DNA of 64,000 nucleotides, taken from Billgrantia aerodenitrificans (GTDB taxonomy: Bacteria; Pseudomonadota; Gammaproteobacteria; Pseudomonadales; Halomonadaceae). Each line of letters opens with the position of its first letter. Within the stretch, counting starts at the first letter, position 1. Positions 17,711 through 27,008 of this stretch are shown one piece after another. Position numbers and translations under genes: made by a program. Below the pieces are notes generated by a model. That model saw only the letters and a list, made by a program, of their open reading frames with translations, was not told the origin of the DNA and searched no databases. Location: positions 248,001-312,000 of the forward strand of contig NZ_JABFTV010000003.1 in assembly GCF_021404405.1 (NCBI RefSeq), in the 5' to 3' direction.

Positions 17711-18256
17711 ATGATCCAGATCCAGCAGATTCACCACGTCGCCTATCGCTGCCGCGACGCCAAGGAAACCGTCGAGTGGTACCAGGACAAGCTCGACATG
17801 GAGTTCCTGGTCGCCATCGCCGAGGACCGCGTGCCCTCCACCAAGGCGCCCGACCCCTACATGCACCTGTTCCTGGATGCCGGCAACGGCAACATCCTGG
17901 CCTTCTTCGAGCTGCCCAACTCCCCCGAGATGGGCCGCGACCCCAACACCCCAGAGTGGGTGCAGCACATCGCCTTCCGCGTGGCCGACGAAGCGGCTCT
18001 GCTGTCAGCCAAGGAGCAACTGGAGAGCAAGGGAGTGGAGGTGGTCGGCCCTACCGAACACGGCATCATCCGCTCGATCTACTTCTTCGACCCCAACGGC
18101 CATCGCCTGGAGCTGACCTACGTGAAGGGCACGCCGGAGCAGATGCGTCAGCTCAAGGAGGTGGCACCGGCAATGATCGAGGAGTGGTCGAAGACCAAGC
18201 GCGCACCCAAGCACGCCGCCTGGCTGCACGAGGAGGAGTTCAAGGCGCTCGACTGA
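17711..18256 (+). CDS. VOC superfamily protein (glyoxalase/dioxygenase fold)
   Basis: A 181-residue protein with the paired beta-alpha-beta-beta-beta VOC modules: IQIQQIHHVAYRCRDAKETV (first metal-ligand His region), HLFLDAGNGNILAFFELPN (Glu region), WVQHIAFRVADEAAL and IYFFDPNGHRLELTYV. The arrangement of H, E, H and E suits one divalent metal. The C-terminal 45 residues extend beyond the usual domain. Members include lactoylglutathione lyase, fosfomycin-resistance enzymes and extradiol dioxygenases; neither the fold nor the isolated setting identifies a substrate. Expression appears to be under the strong promoter and palindrome upstream. Confidence 0.82.
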   Translation: MIQIQQIHHVAYRCRDAKETVEWYQDKLDMEFLVAIAEDRVPSTKAPDPYMHLFLDAGNGNILAFFELPNSPEMGRDPNTPEWVQHIAFRVADEAALLSAKEQLESKGVEVVGPTEHGIIRSIYFFDPNGHRLELTYVKGTPEQMRQLKEVAPAMIEEWSKTKRAPKHAAWLHEEEFKALD

Positions 18257-18276
18257 GCGCCTCATTCAAGCCGAAC

Positions 18277-19023
18277 TCAGGTCGGATCTGCCGTGGCCCC
18301 CGGCACCAGGCGGATGCCGTGGGCCTCGATGACGATCAGGCGCTGCTTGTAGAGCCGCCCGATGGCCTGCTTGAAGGCGTTCTTGCTCACCCCCAGGCGA
18401 GCCTTGATCGCGGCGGCATCGCTGCTGTCGGAGAGCGGCAGATAGCCGCCGCTCTCGCGCAGCGCCTTGAGTATCTGTTCGCCCACCACGTCGAGGCGCG
18501 CTGGCCCCGGCGGCAGCAGCGAGAGGTCCAGGCGCCCATCGTCGCGCACCCGTTTGACGTAGCCCTGGGTGCGCTGCCCACGCCGCAGCGGCCGGGTGAC
18601 GTCGTCGCGATAGAGCAGCCCCCAGTAACGGTGGTTGACCACCACCTTGTAGCCGAGATCAGTGGCGTCGGCGACGATCAGCTCGACCTCCTCGCCCGGC
18701 GCCAACCCCGTCGCCTCGTCCTGCACGAAGCGGTCGAGCTTCTGCGAAGCCACCGGCCGCCCCTGCTGATCCTCGTAGAGCCGCACCAGCACCCGCTTGC
18801 CCGGCGTGGGTCGGAAGCGCTGCTCGCCGAAGGGCAGCAGCACGTCGCGCGGGTGCCCCCAGTCGAGAAAGGCGCCGGTCTCGTTGACCGTGACCACCTC
18901 CAGATAGGCCACCTCGCCGAGCTGAGCCTTGGGCACGCGTGAGGCGCGTTCCCGCGAGCCGGACGCGGGGGGCCGAGAAGAGGTCGGGCGACCCTGGCGG
19001 CGATCGTTGGAGGAAGAGGCCAT
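18277..19023 (-). CDS. S1-like RNA-binding protein, CvfB/YitL family
   Basis: A 248-residue protein with several S1-type beta-barrel modules and a C-terminal winged helix. Seen: LGEVAYLEVVTVNETGAFLDWGHP-type opening, VLLPFGEQRF, GKRVLVRLYEDQQGRPVAS, a middle S1 with RGQRTQGYVKRVRDDGRLDL, and the C-terminal ARLGVSKNAFKQAIGRLYKQ helix-turn-helix. The Ser/Arg-rich first 30 residues look disordered. The ATG at 19023 follows GGAG; the 24-codon upstream extension is rejected. CvfB was described as a virulence regulator in Staphylococcus and binds RNA. The role here is inferred by family only. Confidence 0.85.
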   Translation of the reverse strand: MASSSNDRRQGRPTSSRPPASGSRERASRVPKAQLGEVAYLEVVTVNETGAFLDWGHPRDVLLPFGEQRFRPTPGKRVLVRLYEDQQGRPVASQKLDRFVQDEATGLAPGEEVELIVADATDLGYKVVVNHRYWGLLYRDDVTRPLRRGQRTQGYVKRVRDDGRLDLSLLPPGPARLDVVGEQILKALRESGGYLPLSDSSDAAAIKARLGVSKNAFKQAIGRLYKQRLIVIEAHGIRLVPGATADPT

Positions 19024-19069
19024 GCACAGCTCCACAGGTGGGTAGGGAGCCATTATGGCAAATACGAGG

Positions 19070-19093
19070 AAAAAAGGCGGCCCGAAGGCCGCC
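19070..19093 (-). terminator. Rho-independent terminator of the glucarate cluster
   Basis: Read on the minus strand: GGCGGCC, a 4-nt TTCG-type loop, GGCCGCC, then six T. It lies 34-57 bp after the semialdehyde dehydrogenase stop and marks the end of the sugar-acid unit. Confidence 0.9.
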
Positions 19094-19126
19094 AAAGGTT
19101 CCAGGGAGATAGGGGAGAGGGAAACG

Positions 19127-20704
19127 CTAGATTTCTCGCTTGCCGTCGACTAACCGGCTCACGCCCCAGGGATTGCCGTCACGCAGCGGCTCGGGCAAGA
19201 GCCCCTGTGGCAACGCCTGATAGCACACCGGGCGCAGGAAGCGATGAATGGCCGCGCTGCCCACCGAGGTGGTGCGCGCGTCCGAGGTGGCCGGGAAGGG
19301 CCCGCCGTGGACCATGGCGTGGCACACCTCGACCCCGGTGGGCCAGCCGTTGGCCAGGATACGCCCCGCCTTGCGTTCGAGGATCGGCAGCAGCGGCTTG
19401 GCTGCGTCCAGGTCGCCGTCGTCCATCTGCAGGGTGGCAGTGAGCTGGCCTTCGAGCCGGCTTGCCACACGTTTTACTTCTTCCAGGTCGGCGCACTCGA
19501 TCACCAGCGAGGTGGCGCCGAACACTTCTTCCTGCAGCTCGGGTTCGGCGAGGAAGTCCTGGGCGGTGGTGACGAACAGCCCCGCCTGACAGGCATGGGC
19601 GGTCTCGCCCACCTGACCGCGGGCCGCTTCCCTGACTTTTATGTTCGATGCCAGTCGGTCCACGCCCTGTTCGTACGCCGCGTGGATGCCCGGGGTGAGC
19701 ATGGTCTGACCGGCGCTCTGTTTGACGGCGGCGCTTGCGGCCTCGACGAAGGCGGCCAGCTCAGGCCCCTTCACGCCGATCACCAGCCCGGGGTTGGTGC
19801 AGAACTGCCCGGCGCCCATGTTGAGCGAGGCGACGAAGCCTTCGGCGAGCTGGGCACCGCGTGCCTTGAGCGCCTCGGGCAGCAGGAACACCGGGTTGAT
19901 CGAACTCATCTCGGCGTAGACCGGGATCGGCTGGGGGCGAGACTGGGCGGTCGTCATCAAGGCGGTACCGCCGGCGCGGGAGCCGGTGAAGCCGACGGCT
20001 TGAATGCGTGGGTCGGCCACCAGGGCCTGGCCCACCTCGCGGCCCGAGCCGAACAGCAGCGAGAACACCCCTTCCGGTAGCCCGCTCTTCTCCACCGCCC
20101 GCTGCACGGCGCGGCCCACCAGCTCGGAAGTGCCGGGGTGGGCGGAGTGCGCCTTGACGATCACCGGGCAGCCGGCGGCCAGCGCCGAGGCGGTATCGCC
20201 GCCGGCCACGGAAAAGGCCAGCGGGAAGTTCGAGGCGCCGAACACGGCGACGGGGCCGAGTGGAATATGGCGCTGGCGCAAGTCGGCGCGGGGCAGCGGC
20301 TCACGCTCCGGCAGTGCCGGATCGAGGCGCAGGTCGAGCCACTCGCCGGCGCGTACCACCGACGCGAACAGGCGCAGCTGGCCGCAGGTACGGCCGCGCT
20401 CGCCCTCGAGGCGGGCGCGGGGCAGGCCGGTCTCGTCCATGGCGCGCTCGATCAGTTCGTCGCCGATGGCCTCGATCTCGCCGGCCACGCTTTCGAGGAA
20501 CGCCGCACGCGCGTCGAGGGTGGTCTCGCGATAGACGCCGAATGCCGCTTCGGCGAGCTGGCAGGCGCGCTCCACCTCGGCCTGGGTGCCACCGGCGTAG
20601 GCGGGTGCCAGCCGCTCACCGGTGGCGGGGTCGACGGCGTGGATGGGCGTGGAACTGCCGCTGACGGCCTCGCGGCCGATCAGCATCTTGCCTAGCAAGG
20701 TCAT
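19127..20704 (-). CDS. 2,5-dioxovalerate (alpha-ketoglutarate semialdehyde) dehydrogenase, NADP+-type aldehyde dehydrogenase
   Basis: Oxidises 2,5-dioxopentanoate to 2-oxoglutarate, the last step of glucarate/galactarate breakdown. The 525-residue protein is an aldehyde dehydrogenase of the long KGSADH group: [20 protein letters not shown] (cofactor site), [15 protein letters not shown] with the catalytic Glu, and [14 protein letters not shown] with the catalytic Cys. The C-terminal region has [20 protein letters not shown], characteristic of this group. It lies downstream of the regulator gene at the end of the cluster, followed by a terminator. The pathway context (KdgD, GudD) supports this specificity over other aldehydes. 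Confidence 0.9.
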   Translation of the reverse strand: MTLLGKMLIGREAVSGSSTPIHAVDPATGERLAPAYAGGTQAEVERACQLAEAAFGVYRETTLDARAAFLESVAGEIEAIGDELIERAMDETGLPRARLEGERGRTCGQLRLFASVVRAGEWLDLRLDPALPEREPLPRADLRQRHIPLGPVAVFGASNFPLAFSVAGGDTASALAAGCPVIVKAHSAHPGTSELVGRAVQRAVEKSGLPEGVFSLLFGSGREVGQALVADPRIQAVGFTGSRAGGTALMTTAQSRPQPIPVYAEMSSINPVFLLPEALKARGAQLAEGFVASLNMGAGQFCTNPGLVIGVKGPELAAFVEAASAAVKQSAGQTMLTPGIHAAYEQGVDRLASNIKVREAARGQVGETAHACQAGLFVTTAQDFLAEPELQEEVFGATSLVIECADLEEVKRVASRLEGQLTATLQMDDGDLDAAKPLLPILERKAGRILANGWPTGVEVCHAMVHGGPFPATSDARTTSVGSAAIHRFLRPVCYQALPQGLLPEPLRDGNPWGVSRLVDGKREI

Positions 20705-20751
20705 GATGGCTCCTAATTTCGTACTAGTTAATTGCGATAGCTCAATCCGCT

Positions 20752-21489
20752 TCAGGTTTCCTGATACTTAGCGTACATATTCCTCGCGCGGTTAAGGTGC
20801 TGGAACATCGTTTCACGAGCGGCTTCCGCATCTCTCGACAGAATCGCCTCAAGAATATAGGCGTGCTCCTCCTGTACACGTGCCAGGTAGCGCTCCGAGG
20901 TCACGGGATTGATTTCTATGCTGAGTAGCTTGGCGCGAGGGATCACACTCTGGCTAAGCTGCTCGTAGAATTGGTTGAAAAAAGGGTTCTTGGTTGCCTG
21001 GACGATCGCGTGATGGAATTCGTAATCCTCCACGCGCGCCTGCGATTTATCCGCATGTGCCTTGACGAAGGCTTCGTGGCGAATATGCAGGACTCGACGG
21101 TCCTCTTCGTCATGCCGCAATGCTGCCAGCTCTGCTGCCGCTGGCTCCAATGTCAAACGCAACTCAAGCACGTGAAGGATATCCTTCACCGTTGTCGGAT
21201 TGATGCGCTTGGCAGGCCTTGCCTCAATGGTGGTCGAACGCAAGACGGTCGTACCGACGCCGCGACGTGTCTCGACCAGTCCGAGCGACTTGAGGTGGGT
21301 AATGGCTTCACGGATTACCGTGCGGCTGACGCCAAAGGAATCGCACAAGCTGCTCTCAGGCGGCAACTTGTCCCCAACCGCGATCTTGCCTTCAGTGATC
21401 AGGACTTCAAGCTGGTCCGCCACGTGCACAGAGAGGCTTCCCTGCTGGCCGACCCTGCGCACATTGAGCTGCCCTAATTCAGCTGGCAT
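20752..21489 (-). CDS. FadR/GntR family regulator (FCD domain), likely sugar-acid responsive
   Basis: A 245-residue regulator. The N-terminal winged helix spans about residues 18-80, with [20 protein letters not shown] and [20 protein letters not shown]. The all-helical FCD effector domain follows, with [18 protein letters not shown] and His-containing metal/ligand positions such as [16 protein letters not shown]. It lies between gudD and the semialdehyde dehydrogenase gene. Regulators of this kind usually repress sugar-acid genes and are released by the acid or its keto derivative. Candidate operators are the dyads upstream of kdgD. Confidence 0.88.
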   Translation of the reverse strand: MPAELGQLNVRRVGQQGSLSVHVADQLEVLITEGKIAVGDKLPPESSLCDSFGVSRTVIREAITHLKSLGLVETRRGVGTTVLRSTTIEARPAKRINPTTVKDILHVLELRLTLEPAAAELAALRHDEEDRRVLHIRHEAFVKAHADKSQARVEDYEFHHAIVQATKNPFFNQFYEQLSQSVIPRAKLLSIEINPVTSERYLARVQEEHAYILEAILSRDAEAARETMFQHLNRARNMYAKYQET

Positions 21490-21560
21490 ATCAACTTCCT
21501 CGGCATGAATGTATCTCTCACAAACATACGCCTATTTATCCAGGCTGGCTCGGCCGGGAA

Positions 21561-22886
21561 CTAACGGACGAGAGCCGGCCGTTTGGGGTCGAACTCCCAG
21601 CCGGGAATCAGGTACTGCATGGCCATGGCATCGTTGCGCTGTGTCACGTCGAGGCTCTGATACAGACGATTCGCCTCCATCAGCTTCTCCTCGTCCAGCT
21701 CGACTCCTAAACCCGGCACCTTCGGCACGCTTAGCTTGCCATCGCGGATCGCGAACGGATTCTTGGTGATCCGCTGGCCATCTTGCCAGATCCAATGAGT
21801 ATCGATGGCCGTGATCTCGCCGGGGCAAGCCGCGGCCACATGGGTCATCATTGCAAGTGAAATATCGAAGTGGTTGTTGCTGTGAGAGCCCCATGTCATG
21901 CCCCACTCATTGCACAGCTCGCCCACCGCCACAGCGCCCTGCATGGTCCAGAAATGGCAGTCTGCCAGAGGGATATCCACCGAATTGAGCTGAACGGCAT
22001 ACTGCAACTGCTTGAAATCGGTGGCGATCATATTGGTCGCGGTAGGCAATCCGGTGCGCTTCTTGAACTCGGCCATGGTCTCGCGACCGGAGTAGCTCTC
22101 CTCTTGGCCGCAGGGATCCTCGGCATAACTGAGCAGGTGCTTGATAGGATCGAGCACCCGTACTGCCTCGTCGAGCTTCCAGGCGCCGTTGGGGTCGAGC
22201 GTCAGTCGTGCCTCGGGGAAGGCGTCGTGCAGTGCACGGATGCACTCCGCTTCCTCCTCACCACGTAGCACACCACCCTTGAGCTTGAAGTCCTTGAAGC
22301 CATAGCGTTCATAGGCCGCCTTGGCCAAGTTGGCCACCGCCTCGGGCGTCAGCGCCTCGCGATAGCGCACCTCATCCCAGGCGTCCTGCGGATTTTCCGT
22401 CTTGGGATAGGGCAGATCCGTCTTGGCGGGGTCTCCGAGAAGGAACAGGTAGCCCAAGGCTTCGACCTCATCGCGCTGGCGACCGTACTGGCCTAGCAAG
22501 TCAGCTACCGGCATCTGCAGCGCCTGGCCATAGAGGTCGAACAGGGCCGACTCGATACCGGTGATCACATGCACCGCCACACGCAGATCAAAGGTTTGGC
22601 GACCCCGCTCCTCGCGACCGTTTTGCGCCAGCAACAAACGCACCCGATGCAAGGTCTGCTTGATCTCGTTAACCCTAGAGCCCTCCACAAGGGAGCGGCA
22701 CTGCTCCAGCCCCTTGAGGATGCCGGCACTGGACGGAATCTCTCCAACTCCTTGATTGCCGGCATCATCTTCCAGAATGACGACGCAGCGAATGAACCAT
22801 GGCGCATGGCCACCACTGAGGTTCAACAGGAAGCCGTCGTAGCCGGCCACCGGGACCACACGCATGCTCTTGATCGAAGGAAACAT
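21561..22886 (-). CDS. gudD: Glucarate dehydratase
   Basis: Enolase-superfamily enzyme that dehydrates D-glucarate (and L-idarate) to 5-dehydro-4-deoxy-D-glucarate. It has 441 residues, close to E. coli GudD (446). The catalytic K-x-K is at Lys201/Lys203 (DFKLKGG). Metal ligands are expected at Asp231 (TLDPNGAW), Glu256 (YAEDPCGQE) and around Asn285-Asp290. The general-base His339 lies in [29 protein letters not shown] precedes the ATG. It sits between the tctA permease gene and the regulator gene, 13 bp after tctA. Confidence 0.95.
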   Translation of the reverse strand: MFPSIKSMRVVPVAGYDGFLLNLSGGHAPWFIRCVVILEDDAGNQGVGEIPSSAGILKGLEQCRSLVEGSRVNEIKQTLHRVRLLLAQNGREERGRQTFDLRVAVHVITGIESALFDLYGQALQMPVADLLGQYGRQRDEVEALGYLFLLGDPAKTDLPYPKTENPQDAWDEVRYREALTPEAVANLAKAAYERYGFKDFKLKGGVLRGEEEAECIRALHDAFPEARLTLDPNGAWKLDEAVRVLDPIKHLLSYAEDPCGQEESYSGRETMAEFKKRTGLPTATNMIATDFKQLQYAVQLNSVDIPLADCHFWTMQGAVAVGELCNEWGMTWGSHSNNHFDISLAMMTHVAAACPGEITAIDTHWIWQDGQRITKNPFAIRDGKLSVPKVPGLGVELDEEKLMEANRLYQSLDVTQRNDAMAMQYLIPGWEFDPKRPALVR

Positions 22887-22899
22887 GGACCACCTCTCG

Positions 22900-24387
22900 T
22901 TAGGTCAATAAAGTCTTGTGGCGGGTGTTCTGCCAATAGGTAAAGACCAGGAAGATCAGCGCGACCGCAAGGAAAGTTAAACTAATGGGCCGCATGACGA
23001 ATACCGACCAATCCCCCCCCGACTGCAGCAGAGCACGGCGTAGATTGGACTCTGCAATGGGGCCGAGTATTAGCCCAAGGATGACCGGCGCCGTCCCGAA
23101 GCCATACTTATTGAGGAAGTAGCCGAGCACGCCGAAGCCGAGCATCAGATAGACATTGAAGATATCGGAATCAACGGCGTAAACACCGATCACACAGAAC
23201 ACTAGGATCATTGCCATCAGTAGCTTACGCGGAATCTGCAGCACTTTGACGAAGAGCCGGATACCAAACCATTGGAACATCAGCATGAAGATATTGGCGA
23301 CGAAGAAAGCAATGAATATTCCGTAGATGATCGCGCCCTGCTCAGCGAAGAGCATCGGTCCGGGACGAATCCCCTGAATCATCAACCCGCCCATTAAAAC
23401 AGCTGTTGCAGCCTCACCAGGCACACCCAGAGTCAACATGGGTATCAGCGAGCCCCCCACCAGCGAATTGTTGGATGACTCGGAGGCCACTATGCCCTCC
23501 GGGTGCCCGGTTCCGAACTTCTCGGGCGTCTTGGACATCTTCTTGGCTTGGTCGTAGGAGAGGAAGGAGGCGATGCTCCCACCCGCACCGGGGATCGCAC
23601 CTACAATGGTTCCGATAACGGAACTAGAGAAGAGCACTTTCCAACTTCTTATCACCTCCAGCCAACGTGGCGCCGCCTTGTCCAGCTTGGTCTTGGATGT
23701 GTCAGCTTTCTCCGTCTTGAAGTAGTCGACGACATCGGCCAGTACTTGGGAGACGGCGAAGAGGCCTATCAGAGCCGGCAACAGATTAATACCGGTCAAT
23801 AACGAGTAGTTGCCATAGGTAAAGCGAGTGACCCCGGCGATGGGGTCGGTACCCACCGTGGCCAGTAGCAAGCCGATCAGGCCAGCGACCAACCCCTTGA
23901 TTAGGCTCTTGGCCACCGAGGCGATAATCACAAGCCCGAAGATACTGAGTGCGAAATACTCAGGAGCACCAAAGCGCAACGCAAATTCCGCGATAGGGGG
24001 GGCCAACACACACAGTACCACGGCACTGAAGATGCCCCCAAGGAAGGAAGCAACGATGGCAATGCCCAGGGCACGACCCGCCTGCCCCTTGCGTGCCATG
24101 GGGAAGGCATCCAGGGTCGTCGCCACCGAAGACGGCGTACCGGGGATATTGAGCAGCGTCGCCGATACGGAGCCCCCGGCGATGGCACCACAGAGGGTGC
24201 CCAGCAGCATGCCGATGCCCATCACAGGCGGCATGCCGAAGGTCAGAGGCAGCAGTAGCGCAATAGCCATGGCCGCCGTCAGGCCAGGCAAGGCCCCCAT
24301 GATGAGTCCGAGCAGGGTGCCACCGGCGATGGCCAGCAGAACATAACCCTGAAACACCAGCCCGAAGGCGTCTAGATAATCCGCCAT
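22900..24387 (-). CDS. Tripartite tricarboxylate transporter permease, TctA family
   Basis: Large membrane subunit (495 residues, about 11-12 helices) of a TTT-family secondary transporter driven by an ion gradient. Hallmarks are [23 protein letters not shown] at the start (GALPGLT motif), a repeated second-half motif [20 protein letters not shown], and [20 protein letters not shown]. The context in a glucarate cluster points to uptake of glucarate/galactarate rather than citrate. Base composition is clearly poorer in GC than the flanking genes. It is separated from tctB by one base. Confidence 0.93.
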   Translation of the reverse strand: MADYLDAFGLVFQGYVLLAIAGGTLLGLIMGALPGLTAAMAIALLLPLTFGMPPVMGIGMLLGTLCGAIAGGSVSATLLNIPGTPSSVATTLDAFPMARKGQAGRALGIAIVASFLGGIFSAVVLCVLAPPIAEFALRFGAPEYFALSIFGLVIIASVAKSLIKGLVAGLIGLLLATVGTDPIAGVTRFTYGNYSLLTGINLLPALIGLFAVSQVLADVVDYFKTEKADTSKTKLDKAAPRWLEVIRSWKVLFSSSVIGTIVGAIPGAGGSIASFLSYDQAKKMSKTPEKFGTGHPEGIVASESSNNSLVGGSLIPMLTLGVPGEAATAVLMGGLMIQGIRPGPMLFAEQGAIIYGIFIAFFVANIFMLMFQWFGIRLFVKVLQIPRKLLMAMILVFCVIGVYAVDSDIFNVYLMLGFGVLGYFLNKYGFGTAPVILGLILGPIAESNLRRALLQSGGDWSVFVMRPISLTFLAVALIFLVFTYWQNTRHKTLLT

Positions 24388-24388
24388 G

Positions 24389-24907
24389 TTATACCCCCAT
24401 CACGCCAAGGGTGGGCAGAATGATGCCGAACCCTTGGCTAAATAGGAAAAAGATCAATAGGGAAACTATCATCGAAAAAGCACCTAGCTTGGCGATACCC
24501 TTGGCCGATATCCCGCTTTCATCGCCGGGGCTCAACATCACCAGGGTACCCACTACACTAAATACCAGCAGTGCTGTCGACACCACATAACCCAGAGGTT
24601 CCAGCACCACTGCATAAAGGACTAACAGCAAGAAGACTACGAGCCAGCTGACAACAGGGATGACCGAGCCTCGAGAGAAACTCGCCTCCTGGCAACCTTC
24701 ATTATGCTTGGCCGTTGCATAAATAAGCTTGAGCAGAGAAACACTCAAAAGCACTAGGAGAAGCGTGCATATCGCCTTGGGGAAAAACGCCGGTGGCAAA
24801 CTGCCACCGGCGGCACTTCCTCTAATCGAGAAAGACTCCATCAGGAAGTATCCTGCAAGGCCTATCAACACAAGATGAACGACGGCTTCTGTTATAGACC
24901 GTTTCAT
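24389..24907 (-). CDS. Tripartite tricarboxylate transporter small membrane subunit, TctB family
   Basis: Poorly conserved small subunit of 172 residues with four predicted helices (about 9-28, 41-62, 82-112 and 138-165). Typical for TctB are a short first helix followed by a glycine-rich loop (RGSAAGGSLPPAFFPKAICT) and a late paired hydrophobic hairpin. Its position between tctC and tctA, 9 bp after tctC, makes the call secure. Codon use is AT-richer than the chromosome average. Confidence 0.88.
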   Translation of the reverse strand: MKRSITEAVVHLVLIGLAGYFLMESFSIRGSAAGGSLPPAFFPKAICTLLLVLLSVSLLKLIYATAKHNEGCQEASFSRGSVIPVVSWLVVFLLLVLYAVVLEPLGYVVSTALLVFSVVGTLVMLSPGDESGISAKGIAKLGAFSMIVSLLIFFLFSQGFGIILPTLGVMGV

Positions 24908-24916
24908 TATCTTACC

Positions 24917-25870
24917 TCACTGCCGAAGCTTTGCTGCCTCATCAATCATCAGACGCGCTGTCCTTTCTACGAACTCGTCTAACTCATCACCATAGAGAGG
25001 CATGATATCAGACCCCATCATTTCGGCAGCTCGCTGAAACTCCGGACTCTCGACGGCGGACTGAATGGCTTCAACCCACCTGTCCTCGACCTCTTGACTG
25101 ATTCCTTTAGGCGCAGCCACACCTCGCCATTGACTGACAGAGAAGTCGTAACCTTCTTCCAACATCGTCGGCGCTTGGGAAATGGCCCCACTTCTCTCGT
25201 CACCAGTAGTCACCAGCGCCGTCAATCGGCCAGACTCAATACCTGAAACCACTTCCGATGGATTGAGAACGACAGCATCGATATGACCTCCCATAGCTGC
25301 CGTAACTGCATTCGCACCACTATCGTAAGGAACTACGTCAAATTCGACACCGAGCTCCTCGGCTAAAGCAACCGCCATGACGTGTGTCGAGGAACCAACA
25401 CCGGAAGCCCCAACCATCAAGCGCGCGTCATTCTCTTGAAGATGGTCAACTAGATCTTCAAGGGTTTCCCACCCCTTACCACTATTGACTGCAAGGACGT
25501 AGGGCTCAACCAGCACTCTGGCAATATACTCGAAATCGGTATAGGTAAAGTCGACATTACCCAGCCCTTCCAAGGTGAAAGTGGCATTGGTCGGAATGGT
25601 TACAACATAGCCATCCGGCTTTGCAGATAGGGCCCTAGAGAAACCAACAGCACCACCACCGCCAGAGAGGTTTCTGACAACGATATTGGTGCCCAACACT
25701 TCCTCAACAGGGTTTTGTAGCGCTCGAACTACGTTATCCGCGCCCCCACCAGCATTCCATGGAACGATGAATTCGATGTTTCGCTCTGGATAATTGCTAT
25801 CAGCCAGAGACTGTAGTGTAAAACCAGCGGCGCCCACGGCAAGGGAGAGTGCAATCATTGTCTTTTTCAT
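24917..25870 (-). CDS. Tripartite tricarboxylate transporter substrate-binding protein, TctC/Bug family
   Basis: Periplasmic binding protein of 317 residues. A signal peptide (MKKTMIALSLAVGAAGFTL, cut near LADS) is followed by YPERNIEFIVPWNAGGGADN, the characteristic Bug-family start, and by MVGASGVGSSTHVMAVALAE, which lines the carboxylate site. It probably captures glucarate or galactarate in this context. The gene is among the least GC-rich of the window. The preceding gene, kdgD, ends 48 bp upstream. Confidence 0.92.
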   Translation of the reverse strand: MKKTMIALSLAVGAAGFTLQSLADSNYPERNIEFIVPWNAGGGADNVVRALQNPVEEVLGTNIVVRNLSGGGGAVGFSRALSAKPDGYVVTIPTNATFTLEGLGNVDFTYTDFEYIARVLVEPYVLAVNSGKGWETLEDLVDHLQENDARLMVGASGVGSSTHVMAVALAEELGVEFDVVPYDSGANAVTAAMGGHIDAVVLNPSEVVSGIESGRLTALVTTGDERSGAISQAPTMLEEGYDFSVSQWRGVAAPKGISQEVEDRWVEAIQSAVESPEFQRAAEMMGSDIMPLYGDELDEFVERTARLMIDEAAKLRQ

Positions 25871-25918
25871 ATTTATACCTCGTGATGCTATGCGTGTTGT
25901 TGCAGCGTTGTGTCTTTA

Positions 25919-26833
25919 TTACTGCTTCGCAATATTCACCAGCCTCTCGAGCTGCTGGCGCTCTTCGGAAGTCGGCATGGTCAACGGTGCCCGCACCTCG
26001 CCGGCCGGACGCCCGATGATCTCGGCGCCTGCCTTGATCAGGCTAACCGCATAACCTGCTTTCCGGTCCCTGAGATCCACGAAAGGAATGAAGAAGTCGC
26101 TGGTGATGCGCTTCACGACCTCGGCATTGCCCGCGCGGAGTTCCCGGTAGAACTTCACCGCCATGTCAGGCACGAAGTTGAACACGGCGGATGAGTAGGT
26201 ATTCACGCCGATGGCGAGGTAAGCCTCGGCGAAGATCTCGGCGGTGGGCACGCCGCCCACGTAGACCAGGCGATCGCCGATGGTCTTGATGATCTTGTTC
26301 AGCGCCTGGATGTCGCCCTTGCCGTCCTTGAGGCCGATCAGGTTGGGACAGCTGGCGGCCAACGCCTGTACCGAGCCGGCATTGAGCACGCCGTTGCCGC
26401 GGTTGTAGTAGATGACGTTGAGCTCGGTCGAGTCGCAGATCTCGCGGGCGTACTCGACCAGCCCCTCCTGGGGGCACTCGGTCAGGTAGGGCGGCATCAG
26501 CAGGATGCCGTCGGCGCCCGCCTCTTCGGCCGCCTTGGCAAAGGCTCTGCCACTGGCGACGCTCAGGCCCGAGCTGGCTATTACCGGCAGCCTGCCAGCG
26601 ACGGTTTCCACGGCCACACGAACCACATCGCGGTACTCGTCGAGCGAGAGATTGAAGAACTCCCCCGTGCCGCCCGCGACGAACACGGCCGAGATATCGT
26701 GGCTGATGAACCACTCCAGACGACGACGGTAACTGTCCGCATCGAACCGCCCCTCCTTATCGAAGTCGGTAATGGGGAAAGACAGCAATCCATCGCCCAA
26801 TGCTTCCTTTACGGCTGCTCTGGAAAACTTCAC
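25919..26833 (-). CDS. kdgD: 5-dehydro-4-deoxyglucarate dehydratase (decarboxylating)
   Basis: Converts 5-dehydro-4-deoxy-D-glucarate to 2,5-dioxopentanoate with loss of water and CO2. It is a class I aldolase-like (DapA/NAL) TIM barrel: LLSFPITDFDKEGRFD at the start, AVFVAGGTGEFFNLSLDEY, NVIYYNRGNGVL with the catalytic Tyr, and NLIGLKDGKGDI with the Schiff-base Lys. I favour the GTG at 26833 because AGAGGA (26841-26846) lies 7 bases upstream and it gives 304 residues, the usual family length. A longer frame from 26875 adds 14 unconserved residues. It is first in the cluster. Confidence 0.92.
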   Translation of the reverse strand: MKFSRAAVKEALGDGLLSFPITDFDKEGRFDADSYRRRLEWFISHDISAVFVAGGTGEFFNLSLDEYRDVVRVAVETVAGRLPVIASSGLSVASGRAFAKAAEEAGADGILLMPPYLTECPQEGLVEYAREICDSTELNVIYYNRGNGVLNAGSVQALAASCPNLIGLKDGKGDIQALNKIIKTIGDRLVYVGGVPTAEIFAEAYLAIGVNTYSSAVFNFVPDMAVKFYRELRAGNAEVVKRITSDFFIPFVDLRDRKAGYAVSLIKAGAEIIGRPAGEVRAPLTMPTSEERQQLERLVNIAKQ

Positions 26834-26889
26834 GAAGACATCCTCTTGTTCATGCGTCGGCCCGTTGGAAGGCAACCCCTGTTGTTCAG

Positions 26890-26904
26890 GAGATAACCTA
26901 TCTC
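26890..26904. promoter_or_regulatory. Perfect dyad upstream of kdgD
   Basis: GAGATA-ACC-TATCTC, 6-bp arms with a 3-nt spacer, 57 bp upstream of the preferred kdgD start. It is a candidate regulator site or part of a leader hairpin. Confidence 0.4.
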
Positions 26905-26907
26905 ACC

Positions 26908-26929
26908 AGTTGTCATACATCATACAACT
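26908..26929. promoter_or_regulatory. Imperfect dyad upstream of kdgD, candidate FadR-type operator
   Basis: AGTTGT (26908-26913) and ACAACT (26924-26929) flank an AT-rich centre containing two CATACA-like units. FadR-subfamily regulators commonly use short TTGT/ACAA-type arms. It is next to the perfect dyad at 26890-26904, upstream of the first gene of the unit that also encodes a FadR/GntR regulator. Confidence 0.4.
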
Positions 26930-27008
26930 TAAATGGGAACGCAGAAACGCACAAGCCGCCTCTCGGCCACTAGCGACTAAAGTTCAATGCGTGTTGTGGA
27001 GTGGAGGA

